Below, one piece after another: positions 1-10,584 of a stretch of DNA of 64,000 nt (positions are counted from its first letter, which is position 1; every line of letters begins with the position of its first letter). The position numbers were made by a program, and so were the translations under genes. Below the pieces are notes generated by a model. That model had not been told where the DNA came from and ran no database searches. It was given only the letters and a program-made list of their open reading frames with translations. Source of the DNA: Ahaetulla prasina (taxonomy: Eukaryota > Chordata > Lepidosauria > Squamata > Colubridae); contig NC_080544.1 in the NCBI RefSeq assembly GCF_028640845.1, positions 56,457,211 to 56,521,210 of the forward strand. The letters are read 5' to 3'.

Positions 1-338
1 CAGAGGCCCCTTAGTGTTTGGGAACTTCTAACTGGGGACTCTAAAGAAGGAACTGAACACATTTAGATATATATTTTTTTTGACTAGGTTCAAAGCCTGA
101 ATTTACATGCTAATTAAGGGATTTGTTACCATGCTTACAAGTTGTGTTCCTGAAAGCCTATAAAAGTTAATTAGGAACCTCACAAAGAGAATTTCCATGT
201 TGGATATTCAGTGCAATAGTAGCAGCAACTGGAGCAATGCCAATTTTATTCATCTCTGAACATTGGTCATACTATCTGCAAATGAAGAGGGTTGCAGACA
301 AAGGCAGTTTGTTTTCAAACTAGGCAACATTAAGATAT
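1..338. other. Unassigned AT-rich sequence
   Basis: I see no coding sequence or recognisable repeat here. A 96-codon open frame beginning at 263 runs into the hairpin repeat at 339-406 and has no protein-like features. Confidence 0.5.
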
Positions 339-406
339 GTGGACTTCAGCTCCCAGAATTTCTCAGCCATGGTGCTGTCTGGGGAATTCTGGAGTGGAAG
401 ACCACA
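339..406. repeat. Short imperfect hairpin repeat (MITE-like)
   Basis: The left arm at 339-360 reads GTGGACTTCAGCTCCCAGAA. It pairs with a degraded right arm at 383-406 around a short loop. This kind of palindrome, a 'cttcaactcccagaattc' hairpin, is a common interspersed repeat in reptile genomes. A fragment of the same motif appears near 62889-62925. The superfamily cannot be assigned from this copy, and no target duplication was found. Confidence 0.5.
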
Positions 407-1005
407 CAGCTTAAAGTTGCCAAGTTTGAAAAACATTGGCTTAAGGCATCTGAAATGCTTCAGATTAGGAAATATTTTTATAATGACCTTTGGCTTGATT
501 TTAAGAAACCTACATTGTGGAAGCCAAATATGCTAGCCAAAATAACTGCTTAGTGGGATAGGCTTAGATAATTGATAGCTGCATATATTGTAGGTGCACC
601 TGCATACCTTTATGGAAGTATTAGCATAAAGTTGTGAACAAAGCATTATGAACCTTAGTCATTCACCCTATAAGAAGTCTTGATTGTGTGTTGGAGAACA
701 GGCAAATAGTCCTAAGTTTAATGTCAGGTACAATTATCCCAAAGGATATAGGGGTGATTGCACAGGAAAGCCATTTTTCTCAGTTTTCTTTCTAGAACTG
801 ATTGCTTTAATGGAAATATTATTTATTGGATGGCTTTGCATATTTTGGACTTAACATGCTTTTCCTACTGGACTTTCTTGAAACCAAACTGCTTTTTACT
901 GTATTCTTTATAGATTCTTCCTGGAAGGAAGGAAAGGAAAACTTTGCAAATGCAAAAGCAATAAATCGTATTTTTTTTGTTAGCTTCTGTAACTATCTCA
1001 AGGGT

Positions 1006-1313
1006 AGATGTGCTCAAATGAGATCACATTAAAAGAAATAATATCTGTGAATATTAACCACAGCAGAATGATTGATGTTTACCCTAGCGAGACAGTTCTG
1101 TTGAGCTTCAGGACACAACCTTGTTTGGCTCTGCTTAGGGTTGCTATTAGCTGTTGATTTTTTTTGGGTTATGAAAAAAGTGTAGTCATACAAAAGTCCT
1201 GGGAAGTTTTATATATATCTGTAAAAAAAAAATGAACAAATGTCATAGTCAAGCCAACTGTATCATTTTACATATCACTATATTACTTAAACAGCTATAC
1301 CTATATATATATA
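1006..1313 (+). repeat. Direct repeat, copy 1 of a 308-bp duplication
   Basis: This segment recurs at 1466-1773 with a constant offset of 460 bases. I saw only about two differences (a G/C change near 1181 and a small change in the AT tract at the end). The 152 bases between the copies are a separate element. It is non-coding. The near identity means the duplication is recent. Confidence 0.9.
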
Positions 1314-1465
1314 TTTGTTTTCTGAGGTTTTCGCGGGTGTTTGTATGTAGATCTTTGGTTATTCGGGTTTTCTCCCGCGTAAAATTGGAAGTGTCTTGGC
1401 GACGTTTCGACGAAGTCTCATTCGTCATCTTCAGGCTTCAGCTTCGTGCTTCTGCTCCCAGAAGC
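1314..1465 (-). mobile_element. Short element with hammerhead-like core (copy E, minus)
   Basis: On the minus strand the order is: a small hairpin (stem GCTTCTG at 1448-1465), CTGAAGA (1428-1434), a perfect 6-bp stem GACGAA/TTCGTC with loop TGAGAC (1409-1426), then GAAAC (1404-1408). This fits the hammerhead ribozyme core CUGANGA, stem II, GAAA. A convincing stem III and cleavage site are not seen. Hammerhead motifs are an established feature of the terminal repeats of Penelope-like elements, so that affiliation is likely but inferred. An inverted partial copy lies at 1774-1871. There is no open reading frame. Confidence 0.5.
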
Positions 1466-1773
1466 AGATGTGCTCAAATGAGATCACATTAAAAGAAATA
1501 ATATCTGTGAATATTAACCACAGCAGAATGATTGATGTTTACCCTAGCGAGACAGTTCTGTTGAGCTTCAGGACACAACCTTGTTTGGCTCTGCTTAGGG
1601 TTGCTATTAGCTGTTGATTTTTTTTGGGTTATGAAAAAAGCGTAGTCATACAAAAGTCCTGGGAAGTTTTATATATATCTGTAAAAAAAAAATGAACAAA
1701 TGTCATAGTCAAGCCAACTGTATCATTTTACATATCACTATATTACTTAAACAGCTATACCTCTATATATATA
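1466..1773 (+). repeat. Direct repeat, copy 2 of a 308-bp duplication
   Basis: Near-identical to 1006-1313. It sits between copy E and its inverted partner at 1774, so it forms the loop of a large fold-back. Its end merges into a short AT tract before the inverted copy starts. Confidence 0.9.
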
Positions 1774-1870
1774 TGAAGATGACGAATGAGACTTCGTCGA
1801 AACGTCGCCAAGACACTTCCAATTTTACGCGGGAGAAAACCCGAATAACCAAAGACCTACATACAAACAC

Positions 1871-1871
<1 letters not shown>
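1774..1871 (+). mobile_element. Inverted partial copy of the element at 1314-1465
   Basis: About 98 bases match the reverse complement of 1333-1432, with differences only at the edges. It begins inside the hammerhead-like core and has lost the CTG of CTGAAGA, so it is truncated there. It keeps the GACGAA/TTCGTC stem and GAAAC. Its other end runs directly into the AT microsatellite. Confidence 0.7.
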
Positions 1872-1872
<1 letters not shown>

Positions 1873-1936
<64 letters not shown>

Positions 1937-1962
1937 ACACACACACACACACACATACATAT

Positions 1963-1999
<37 letters not shown>
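1873..1999. repeat. (AT)n followed by (AC)n microsatellite
   Basis: About 60 bases of alternating TA (1873-1933) are followed by AC repeats interrupted by ACATAT units up to 1999. Open frames across it on either strand (Tyr/Ile or Cys/Val repeats) are artefacts of the repeat. Confidence 0.97.
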
Positions 2000-2000
<1 letters not shown>

Positions 2001-2139
2001 TTAAACAGTAGCTTAGAATTCTTGATGAACGTAACTTTTCTTTTATGTACACTGAGAGCATATGCACCAAGACAAATTCCTTGTGTGTCCAATCACACTT
2101 GGCCAATAAAAAATTCTATTCTATTCTATTCTATTCTAT
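2000..2139 (+). repeat. LINE 3' end with (ATTCT)n tail
   Basis: A short 3'-terminal LINE sequence ends in CCAATAAAAA and then about five ATTCT units (2113-2138). The pentanucleotide is the complement of AATAG. That microsatellite is reported to be seeded by CR1-type LINE tails in snake genomes. Only the extreme 3' end is present, as in a severely 5'-truncated insertion. Confidence 0.7.
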
Positions 2140-2607
2140 ACATATTTTTTCTATGTTCTTTAACAAACTGAATGTTTAATATGTGATAAAATCAGAATCT
2201 TTTTAAAATCATTTCCTGTGGTATAGAATTCCTGCCTTCTAGCTCCTTCAATAAAAAGCTAAATGAAATTGTAGCAATTATTTATCCTATTAATTTGGAT
2301 CCTGTTTTAGTAAATTGAATTATGGAATTGCAGGAGGAAGATTATTTTGTAATGTTTTAAAAAAAACATGGTGGTGATGAGTTTTTCAAACTAATTAGCA
2401 AATCAATCCATAATAACACTGATATCAATGGTTAGCATGTCTTCACAGAAGGTCTTCTAACTTGGTGATCTTTATCATAAGATATTTATAAAAAGATTTC
2501 CTAGTTAGCCTCTGACATGTTTTTGAACCTACTATTTATAGTGACAAAATTTTCACTTTCAACAGAAAACTGTATATGCAACTGAAGATTAAACTGTGGA
2601 ATCCTTG
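2140..2607. other. Unassigned AT-rich sequence
   Basis: I see no gene, tandem repeat or recognisable element. Confidence 0.45.
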
Positions 2608-2690
2608 ATGCTCTCTGAGGTTGATTGTTTGCTTCCAGGCATTTAGTTACCTAACCAGCTAACACATTGTCAGTGCTAGTGAGTGTGGAA
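2608..2690 (-). repeat. Decayed copy of hammerhead-motif repeat family 2
   Basis: It shares an order of words with 35300-35375 and 53372-53505 (TGCTCTCTGA, GTTACCTAAC, TCAGTGCTAG on the plus strand). On the minus strand CTGACAATG stands where the better copy has CTGATGATG, so the catalytic-type core is degraded. It is short and non-coding. Confidence 0.45.
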
Positions 2691-5409
2691 TTTGCATCTT
2701 CTTTATATAAAAAGTAGCTTGTTTTGCTAGTATTGAAAGTGTATTTTCTCCTTGGTACTTCTTTATTTACAATGTATCAAGCACAAAAAATACCTTAAAG
2801 ATTTTAATAGCCACTGGTGGAACAGATGGGCACAATATAGGCAAAAGACTAGCAAAGCACATCCATGAAGACCAACTATGGTAGCTCTCAGAAGATGCAA
2901 TGAAAACTCTCTAATTGCACTATATATAGACAGACTCAGCCATGTTTTCAACTGAGAAACTGTGACATCCTAGAACAAGCCAAACCAAAAATTCTAGGGA
3001 ATTCCTGAAAGTTTGGCATTCAAACAAATTAGCTATCAATAGACACATAGCAATAAACCATATTTATATGCTAAAAAAGTTCAGAAAGAAATAAAAATAT
3101 CAGAACATATCTAGTAACCAATACCAGATAAGCAGCAAGTACAGTAAACCTGGCAAACAATAAACCAATACCTTATCCTAATCAAGGAACTGCCAAGGAG
3201 AAAACCACACTTCCACCATCATTGGCAGACAAGCAAAACACGGAGCAAACCCCAGAATTACTAGAACTAATATTGTTAGTCAATGTATCAAACATCTGCA
3301 AGCAAATAATCAACTTCAGAGGACATCAAGGACTCAAAAAAAAAATTCAATAACCTTCTTGTATTTGGCCCATTAGCTTGATGGCTCCATGGACATTTCT
3401 GAGTAGGATAGAAGACATTTTATTTTTCTTCTTTCTCTCACTGCATAATGTATTTATCCAGGGTTCTGTAAGAATACAAAGATCAAACTGGATTGGCAGC
3501 AGGTTAATGGGAACTCTGCAGGCATATTTAACATCAAGGTTACTTCTAGAATCCTCATCAAGGAACTGCAGCCTTGAAAGCTATACTTAGCCAGCAGCTA
3601 TGCATAAAAATACCCTATATGTCAGAAAAACAGCAAAAGCTTCCATTCTGAAAAACTCAATATCTAGCTAAACCCACAATTAGAATTCTCATATTTTGGA
3701 CTACAAAATGATACAAATGATGCAAGTATTAAGAACTATATGAACTCTTTTTAGGTTTTATCAAGATCTGCAAACAGATCTTTCTATGTGGGAGTTCTGA
3801 GGTTTCTTTAGATTACTTAATGTTAATCAGTCAGAATCAATAGCCATGGACTGTCTTTTCATTAATCTATGGGAATCTGGATTTCTCAAGAAACTTATTA
3901 AGAACCCAAATACTTTGGAGGGCTACTGTTGTTTACATACATTCTGAGAATCAGCCTATATAAATATGTAAAAACATACCTCAGAAATTCCATAAATGTT
4001 ACTTAAATTTCCTTTAAAGGTCTCACTCTAATTGATGTGGTGTCCATGATACAACAGCAAACTGTCACCCTATGAAACAAGTGTCACATGTCATTAATAG
4101 TTCTGGAATGGACACATAAGCAAACTCTCTCCAATCCAAGCTGATTCATGTTGTATCCTTTCTGAATATTTCTGACCATGCCCATTTTTTAATTTCATAA
4201 TAAACAACTTTTAACTGACTTCCTAGTGATTGCCCCTTGTTGCAACTTTTATAATTGCTGTTGTTGAAACTTATAATGCCATTAATCTATTATTAAAACC
4301 CTCAAGATATTTTATAAACCAAAGAGCAAACTAAACAGACAGCTTCCATTATTTTCTTTTGGCTGGAAGGGAAAACTCTCACTTCACTTAGTGAAATGTT
4401 ACTTATGTTGATTTATAGCTTTGCAGTCCATTCTGTATGTGATTGCTGAATTTGCCATCCAAGGGGGATTGGTAATCTGTGTGTCTTGGCAAGGTTATTC
4501 ATTTTATATGCTTCAACTTCCCTTCCCTTTTCATTATTCTGATGTTTATGAAGTACAGTAACTGTAATCTTGGTAGATGAACATAGACACAGTGATTGGG
4601 GCTTTTTCTTAACAAAAGAAAGATCACCATTAATCATCTTTTTAAAAGTCTTAAGCAATCAGGAGACAAAGCCTTAATTCTAGGATTCAAATGTTTTTAA
4701 CATATAGATAGATTGCTATAGTTGAGACAGATATATGCTTTAAGTTAAAGCTAGATTTATATTTGAATTCTTAAATATGATTTCACAGAATTGTCCAGTA
4801 ACTCTATAGAAAGCTTATAAGTGGCTACAAGGGTGAGGGAAGGCAGTGGTGGATGCAGAAATCAGCTTAGAAAATGTTAATTTTCAACACCAGAATTTCC
4901 ATTTCAGCAGGAATTGTATATTAATTAAATTTTGTTTATGGCCATATGTAAAAATTAAATACTTGTTTTGTCAAATAATAGTGGGTAAATATTTTAACAG
5001 TAATTTCACACAGTTCTTATCCTTCTTGGAGGTTCTCACTACATTTCAGCTTTGGTTTGTGATTCTGTCTCTGCATTTTAACACAATTCAAATTTTCAAT
5101 TTCACATTTTCGTGACTATCGATTGTCCAATCATGACTATTGATCATGCTTATCCATTTCTTCCCCACCTATAATTTTCTCCTTTCTTCTTCTCTCCCTA
5201 ATTTTCTTTTATATATTTGAATGCTGCAAATAAAACTTGCTGTAACTTCTTAAATGAATTATGAAAGATAAACAATGTTTGTAAAATAGCTGTACCAACA
5301 TGGACACTAAAACAGAAAGATTTATAGCACTATTCATGTCTAGTGGACAATCTGAGGGATCTCAGTAGACATATATGTTACTTATTAAAAGTTTTCAGTC
5401 ATGATATTA
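2691..5409. other. Unassigned AT-rich sequence
   Basis: About 2.7 kb without a convincing gene or element. The open frames present (up to 89 codons at 4846-5115, and 81 codons on the minus strand at 4413-4658) have no recognisable motif and the composition of random AT-rich DNA. Confidence 0.45.
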
Positions 5410-5474
5410 ATAATGATGATGATGATGAAGAAGAAGATGATGATGATGATGATAGTAATGATGATGAAGATGAT
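5410..5474. repeat. (GAT)n/(GAA)n microsatellite
   Basis: Interrupted trinucleotide repeat of GAT with a short GAA block. Confidence 0.95.
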
Positions 5475-6164
5475 GCATTTTTGAATGTTCAGTTGACTGA
5501 GCTTCATGTTTAATGAATAAAGTAAATAATAATAGTATCTTTTACATGAAGAAAGGTTTTCCTCTATTTACAGCTAAGTGAATTTCAGGGACCAATATGC
5601 AATAATTATGAATAACTATATGATAAAGTTTCTGTTTATACATTATATTGTATATATACTATATGTACAGCTGAATATATATGTACAGATAGATCCTGAA
5701 CAGACACCTAGGAGTATAAAAATGCATGTAAGGTTATTACAGAAATATATAATATTTACATCTGATACAGATGTAATACAGGTGCTTCCTTGGTAAAAAG
5801 CTAATGCCCAGTTTCACAGTCTAGAAAATGTATAAATCTAGTAGTACAGTTGATTGGAATACAGCAAAATTGAGGAGCTGTCCCATGCAATGAGATTTTG
5901 TAATTGATTTCATTTTTTCTTTCAACACGTGGGGAAGTTTGAATTCTTCCTTATATCTATCATGAAGTTAAGTGATGTACAAAATGTGAAAGTGCAGTAT
6001 GAAATATAAGATAAAGCAAGACAGCAGGATAGATATTAATAATGTTGTGCTGACCTTAGCAGGACGGATATTAATAATGTTGAACTGACTTGAATAATAT
6101 TGTACAGACTATTGGACATCATAGTTAAAACAGATGCTTCAAGATATTAAGCACTCAGGCTGGG
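5475..6164. other. Unassigned sequence upstream of the LTR element
   Basis: Nothing recognisable except a short local duplication of the type 'gatattaataatgttg' near 6030-6080. The last five bases (6160-6164, CTGGG) are the target-site duplication of the following LTR retrotransposon. Confidence 0.45.
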
Positions 6165-6352
6165 TGTTATGTTTGGGTATTGACGAGGCAGGAGACCAGG
6201 TTAGTGACAACAGCTCTTTAATATAGTGTGACCCAGCAAAACTCTGGAGAAAAACCTCTCCTTATATACACTTCAGCCTGAGGCTGCATCCAATCAGAAA
6301 CGAGATAGTTCCCGCCTAAAACTCCCGCCAAAACTTACAGTAATACATTACA
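6165..6352 (-). repeat. 3' LTR of the Ty3/Gypsy element
   Basis: 188 bp. It differs from the LTR at 10585-10772 at a single position (the sixth base, T versus A). On the element's own strand it is the 3' LTR because the polypurine tract abuts it. Confidence 0.96.
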
Positions 6353-6365
6353 CTCCTTCCCTCCC
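6353..6365 (-). promoter_or_regulatory. Polypurine tract of the LTR element
   Basis: GGGAGGGAAGGAG on the minus strand, directly adjoining the 3' LTR. In LTR elements this RNase-H-resistant tract primes plus-strand DNA synthesis. Confidence 0.9.
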
Positions 6366-6392
6366 AGAAGGCACTTTGCCAATATTTGCATA

Positions 6393-6767
6393 TTACTTCT
6401 CTACGTAGTCCTGCAGGTACGTGGGGCGTCTCCTGACTCTCCCGGACCTGCGCAGTTCACTTTCTGGAGTTGAGTCGAGCTTGCCGGAGGGACTTTTCGT
6501 TCCTCTGAGCTCCTCCTCCCGGCCATCCGGCCCTGGATTATTCGCCGGCTCGGACCTGCTGTCCTCTAGAGGGACCGGAGGGTGTCGCTGGACCTCGCCT
6601 GACTCAGATAAGTCTCTGTTTGGTTCTTTGCTTACGCTTTCTGTTTGTTCTCGGCTCCAGTCAGCTGTGGGGTTAATTAAATCATAGTCAGGGCTGTTCT
6701 CGCCTAATTCTGCCTTATCGCTCAATCTGTTTCTTAATTGATCTATGTGGCGCCCAGATTCTGCCAT
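6393..6767 (-). pseudogene. C-terminal tail of the Ty3/Gypsy pol polyprotein
   Basis: An open frame of 124 residues, rich in Glu, Ser, Arg and Pro, ends in a basic RRSGRVRRRPTYLQDYV-type segment 28 bases before the polypurine tract. Position and composition fit the variable region after the integrase core in Gypsy elements. No catalytic motif is expected. It is separated from the integrase piece (7020-7714) by in-frame stops around 6770-6970. The Met at 6767 is probably internal rather than a true start. Confidence 0.75.
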
Positions 6768-7019
6768 CGTCTAGTTCCACTAGATAAGATTTGGGGCCCG
6801 TTTGTCTATGACTATCCCCCTCTTCCAGTTAGGGCCGTCGCTGTAATTATGTGCCCACACCGAGTCTCCTATGTTTAACTCTCGGATTCTATCTGGTTTT
6901 GTTTTGAACCCGTCCTGCACGTAGTTGGTGTAGCCGGTCTAGCGGGCACCGTAGCTTCCGCCCATTAATAGCTCGGCTGGGCTGCGGCGGTGGCCACACA
7001 GGGGTCCTGTGTTGGACGG

Positions 7020-7714
7020 TTAGGAATGCGTCGATTTGTGCCTGCCAATCGCCGGGCCGCTTCGTGATAGCGCTTCTTTCGCACTCCGGACAAAGCGTTC
7101 AGCAAGGCCGTTCGACGCAGGGTGGAACGGCGCTGAGAGGGCATGTCGGATGCCCTCTTCAGCCAGGTACCCTTCAAATAATGCTGCGGTGAACTGTGGG
7201 CCGTTATCGGACACGAGGGTGTCCGGTAGCCCGTGCGTGGCGAAAAGGTGTTTTAGTGCTGGGATGGCAGCTCCCGCGGTTGTGGGTTTCATTAGATGAT
7301 CTCCAGCCATTTGGAGAATGCATCCACCACAATTAGAAATGTTTGGCCGTGGAAGGGGCCGGCAAAATCAATGTGTATGCGGGACCAAGGGCCTTGGGGT
7401 TTCTCCCACTCCAAAACTGGGGCCGTAGGTGGTAGTGGTCTGGATTCCTGACATACTTGGCATCGGCCAACCCTGTCACTGATTTCCCTGTCCATTAGGG
7501 GCCACCAGACATAGCTCCTAGCCAAACCCTTCATCCTCACAATTCCTGGGTGACCCTCATGCAGGAGTTCCAGAACTTTTTTTCTCAGCTTCTCTGGAAC
7601 TACCACCCTATCCCCCCAGAGCAGGCACCCCCCTTGCACAGACAATTCCCCTTTTTTCTTTACAAATTCCTTGAAACGTCGCCCGGCGCAGCGGCCCATC
7701 CCCTTTGAACCCAA
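7020..7714 (-). pseudogene. Integrase of the Ty3/Gypsy element (frameshifted)
   Basis: The integrase joins retrotransposon cDNA to the host genome. The upstream piece (7292-7714) holds the zinc-binding HHCC domain (HEGHPGI ... CQVCQ) and the first catalytic Asp in HIDFAGPF. A second open frame (7020-7310) holds the other two catalytic residues, in VSDNGPQF and in NGLAERFV. The DDE residues are therefore all visible but split between two frames that overlap at 7292-7310, with a frameshift there. A further shift around 7100-7180 separates the C-terminal part. The remnant cannot be translated as one protein. Confidence 0.92.
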
Positions 7715-8330
7715 CTGATTACAGTCCTTAAAACAACGTCCCGGTAGGAGGCCCGAGCCACTTCCTGCGATGTGACTGGCCCCGAGTCCAAAGAGTCAAT
7801 TAGTAGAACGGGTGTGCCCGGGGTGGGGTCCTCGATTTCCCCTGGCAATGGGCATCTGCTCAATGCGTCCGCATGCCCCAGCTCCTTTCCAGGCCGATGC
7901 TGCAGCTTGTAGGAGTATGCGGTCAAAAAAATAGTCCATCTGGTCAGTCTAGGTGAGAGTGCTACTGGCGTTGGGCGGTCGCCAGCCAGTAACCCCAATA
8001 GCGGTCTGTGATCAGTAACAATTTCGAAATCTCGCCCAAAAACGTATTCGTGAAATTTTTCACCCCTGACACTATTGCGAGAGCCTCCCTATCTAGCTGG
8101 CTGTAATTCCTTTCAGCCGGGGACATCGTTCGTGCATAGAACGCTATAGGGGCTTCAGTGCCGTTTGGGAGTCTGTGGCTAAGTACCGCTCCTACTCCAT
8201 AGGGGACGATCACAAACCAATACTAACGGCAGTCTGTTGTTGTATTGTATTAACAGGCTATCGGGTGATAGCAAACTTTTTACTGCGTCAAATGCCCTAT
8301 TGTCTGACTTCCCCCACGACCAAACAGTGT
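7715..8330 (-). pseudogene. RNase H and tether of the Ty3/Gypsy element
   Basis: The RNase H domain degrades the RNA of the RNA-DNA hybrid. In 7962-8213 the typical order is visible: YGVGAVLSH, then PIAFYARTMSPAERNYSQ, then LDREALAIV with the catalytic Glu, then LITDR with a later Asp. The first catalytic Asp (VLVCD) lies in the preceding open frame (8179-8388), separated by a small indel near 8205-8213. The tether with HRPGKELGHADALSRCP (7850-7910) is in another frame. At least two frameshifts occur within 600 bases. Confidence 0.9.
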
Positions 8331-9097
8331 TTTTTCCAAGCAATTTATGCAGCGGTTCAGCAACGGTTGCCTTGTCTTTTAAAAACACGGCGTAAAGTTT
8401 ACCAGACCCAGGAAAGCCTGGAGTTCTGTCTTGTTTTTGGGTGCTGGGGCTCTCTTTATCGCCTTGACTTTGCTCTCAGTGGGGTGAATCCTTTTTGTCT
8501 ATTCTATAGCCCAAAATTCAACAGATTCGACCCCTATCTGACACTTGCTTGCTTTGACTTTTAATCCTGCCGACCTAAAATGGCCAAAACTTTCCTTAAT
8601 CGCTTCCCCAGTTCTCTTAAATCTTCCCTGATACCAACACATCATCGAATAGGGTACGACTCCGGTAACCCTTGTAGGAGCCGCTCCATCAAATTTTGGA
8701 ATAGCCCGGGCCACACTCACCCCGAACTGTAACCGGGTGCACTTAAAGGCACCCCGGTGCGTTACAATGGTCTGGGCCTCAGCTGTGCTAGCATCTACGG
8801 GTAGCTGTTGGTACGCTTGTGCCAAGTCTAATTTGGCGAAAACTTGTCCGTGCCCTAGTGAGTGCAATAAGTGTTGCACTACTGGAACTGGGTAGGCGCT
8901 CTTTTGCAATGCTTTGTTCAAGGTAGCCTTGTAATCAGCGCAAATCCTTATGGACCCGTCTGGTTTTATAGGGGTGACGATTGGCGTCTCCCATTTGGCA
9001 TGGTCAACTGGCACTAGTATCCCCTGGCTGACTAATTTATCTAACTCTTTGTCGATTTTAGGTTTGAGTGCAAAGGAACCCTCCTTGCCTTTAACCT
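8331..9097 (-). pseudogene. Reverse transcriptase of the Ty3/Gypsy element (frameshifted)
   Basis: The RT copies the element RNA into DNA. The main open frame (8499-9014) contains WETPIVTPIKPDGSIRIC and FAKLDLAQAYQQLPVD, with the first catalytic Asp at residue 63 of that frame, then FGVSVA. The catalytic LFDD box is encoded at 8641-8652 but in a different frame from the upstream part, so a frameshift separates the catalytic residues. The thumb/connection region (IHPTESKVKAI, FLGLVNFY) follows in yet another frame after a stop near 8499. The frame upstream of the Met at 9014 is open to a stop near 9097, so that Met is internal. Confidence 0.93.
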
Positions 9098-9239
9098 AAT
9101 GGGAGCTATTTGGGGTCTAAATTGAAGGAGATAGGGGTCCCTTGTACTTGCCTAAACGGTCCTCGAATCGTCTGCGAATTCCTCCAGTAGGGCGTTTTGC
9201 AGGTTGCATCCGCTCCGGTGGGCGCCAGTCACCCCATTC

Positions 9240-9560
9240 CCAACGCCTGAACCAGTCTAGCCCCAGCAAGCTTGGCAAGGTTCCTCGACTAACGTGATGG
9301 GCAGGGTCTTTTCGTATGTCCCGTACTTGACCTCGACGGTCGTTGTCCTCGAACAGGGATGCGGTTGCCCTGGTAATCCTGCACCCGGGCCGTTGTTTCT
9401 GTAGCTTGCGCTGCGATGTGCGGCAAGGCTTTCACAAAAGTGTCCCAGGACATGATTGTGATAGCTGATCCTGTGTCTACTTCCAGTCGGCACGGTACGC
9501 CTTCAATTGTCGGGTTTGTGAAGATCTTTTCTTGATGCGGGTAGCTGCGTGGTCTATGGT
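9240..9560 (-). pseudogene. Aspartic protease of the Ty3/Gypsy element
   Basis: The retroviral-type aspartic protease cleaves the Gag-Pol precursor. On the minus strand the active-site DTGS is encoded at 9466-9477 in the context LEVDTGSAITIMSW, followed by residues typical of the flap region. The later part (TVEVKYGTYEKTLPITLVEE) is in another frame, implying a frameshift around 9350-9400. It lies between the gag zinc knuckles and the RT, as expected for Gypsy elements. Confidence 0.85.
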
Positions 9561-9739
9561 AACAGTCATTCGGTTTGACTTGGCGCTCTTTCTTTCCTGG
9601 CCAATCGCGGGTCGCCTCGCCGATCTCGCTCTGATTGGCTGGTTTGAAATTCGGCGGAATGTGGGGTTTGCATCTCTGACTCAGAGCCGCTCTGATTGGC
9701 GATTTGAATTTTCGGCGGGAAGGTTGGGGTGCTCGGCAG

Positions 9740-10508
9740 ACTTGAGCCAGGTGCCCTTCCTTTCACACCGCCGGCAAATGGCGTCCCTGAACTTACATCT
9801 TTGGCGCTGATGTCACCCCCGGCAACTTCCGCATTCCTCCGGGTCTTCCCTTGTCGATTTTCCGGTGTAGTGGACTTCTTCCTCCTCTTCGCTGGTTGAC
9901 TCACGATAGGTTTCTTCGTGGTGGACTGTGCTCGGCTTTGCGCCCGCCATCGGCGTGAGTCGCTTTTGTAAGGTGTCTGCTGCATGGTTGGACATCTCAT
10001 GGGCTCTGGCTTCGTCCAGAGCGTTTGCCAATGTCAGGTTGCTCTTGGCTAGCAACCGTCTCCTCAAACGGATGTCTCTGACCCCCCGTATAAGTTGTTC
10101 CAGCAGCTCTTCGTCCAGATCGCGGTACTCGCAATGCTTGGAGGCTTGTCTCAGGGCTGCCATGTAGTCGCTGATAGACTCGCCTTCTTGTTGCCTCAGC
10201 TCCCCAAACTCGTACCGTCGAACGTATTTGGACGGGGCTGGTGCGTAGTGATTCTTCAGGAGGGTCTGAAGGGTCTGCCACGATACGGAGTGTAGCGGTG
10301 TTGGCTCCGCTAGGGCTTCTGCGACGGCGATGACTGCTGACCCACAGTGGCTTATGAAGTAAGCCCGTTTGCGGTTGTCGGAGACTCCCTGTAGCTCGTT
10401 TGCCTCCAGGAAACTTTCGAAACGGGTCATATATATTCCCCATGTCTCCTGGGCAGGGTCAAACGGAGTGGGTGGCGTGTAGCCGGTCATCGCTGCATTC
10501 GCCGTCAC
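9740..10508 (-). pseudogene. gag of the Ty3/Gypsy element
   Basis: Gag forms the particle and binds the RNA. The open frame from the Met at 10508 runs 231 residues: a capsid-like helical region (PFDPAQETWGIYMTRFESFL; YEFGELRQQEGESISDYM), an acidic linker (STSEEEEEV), then the first zinc-knuckle cysteines (ECGSC). It ends at a TGA inside the zinc-knuckle region, a likely CGA-to-TGA change at a CpG. The second knuckle (CRRCERKG and on) continues in frame after the stop, then is broken by a one-base shift. Two tandem knuckles are typical of mag-like Gag. The start is 58 bases inside the PBS, which is plausible. Confidence 0.9.
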
Positions 10509-10565
10509 CTTGCTGGGTTTGATTCTCGTAGTGAGTTCAGCTCTGTTCTGGTGCTCTGCCTCAAG

Positions 10566-10583
10566 ATCCCATCCTCGTCGCCA
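10566..10583 (-). promoter_or_regulatory. Primer-binding site for tRNA-Ser(GCU)
   Basis: On the minus strand the 18 bases TGGCGACGAGGATGGGAT start one base after the 5' LTR. They are complementary to the 3' end, with CCA, of vertebrate tRNA-Ser(GCU). This is where minus-strand DNA synthesis would start. The tRNA comparison is from memory. Confidence 0.88.
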
Positions 10584-10584
10584 A

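Noticed and set aside
263..553. 96-codon open frame near the window start
   Set aside because: It overlaps a palindromic repeat and has no protein-family features.
1763..2106. Minus-strand open frames of 77-109 codons with Tyr/Ile and Cys/Val repeats
   Set aside because: They are translations of the AT and AC microsatellites and the inverted element, not protein.
5410..5474. Possible acidic Asp/Glu-repeat coding exon
   Set aside because: It is a simple GAT/GAA microsatellite with no open frame of useful length around it.
6421..6687. Plus-strand 88-codon frame and other plus-strand frames within 6400-10300
   Set aside because: Antisense shadows of the GC-rich gag-pol sequence of the LTR element.
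9566..10000. 144-codon basic frame overlapping gag on the minus strand
   Set aside because: Out of frame with the gag zinc knuckles and protease. Composition is that of a shadow frame.
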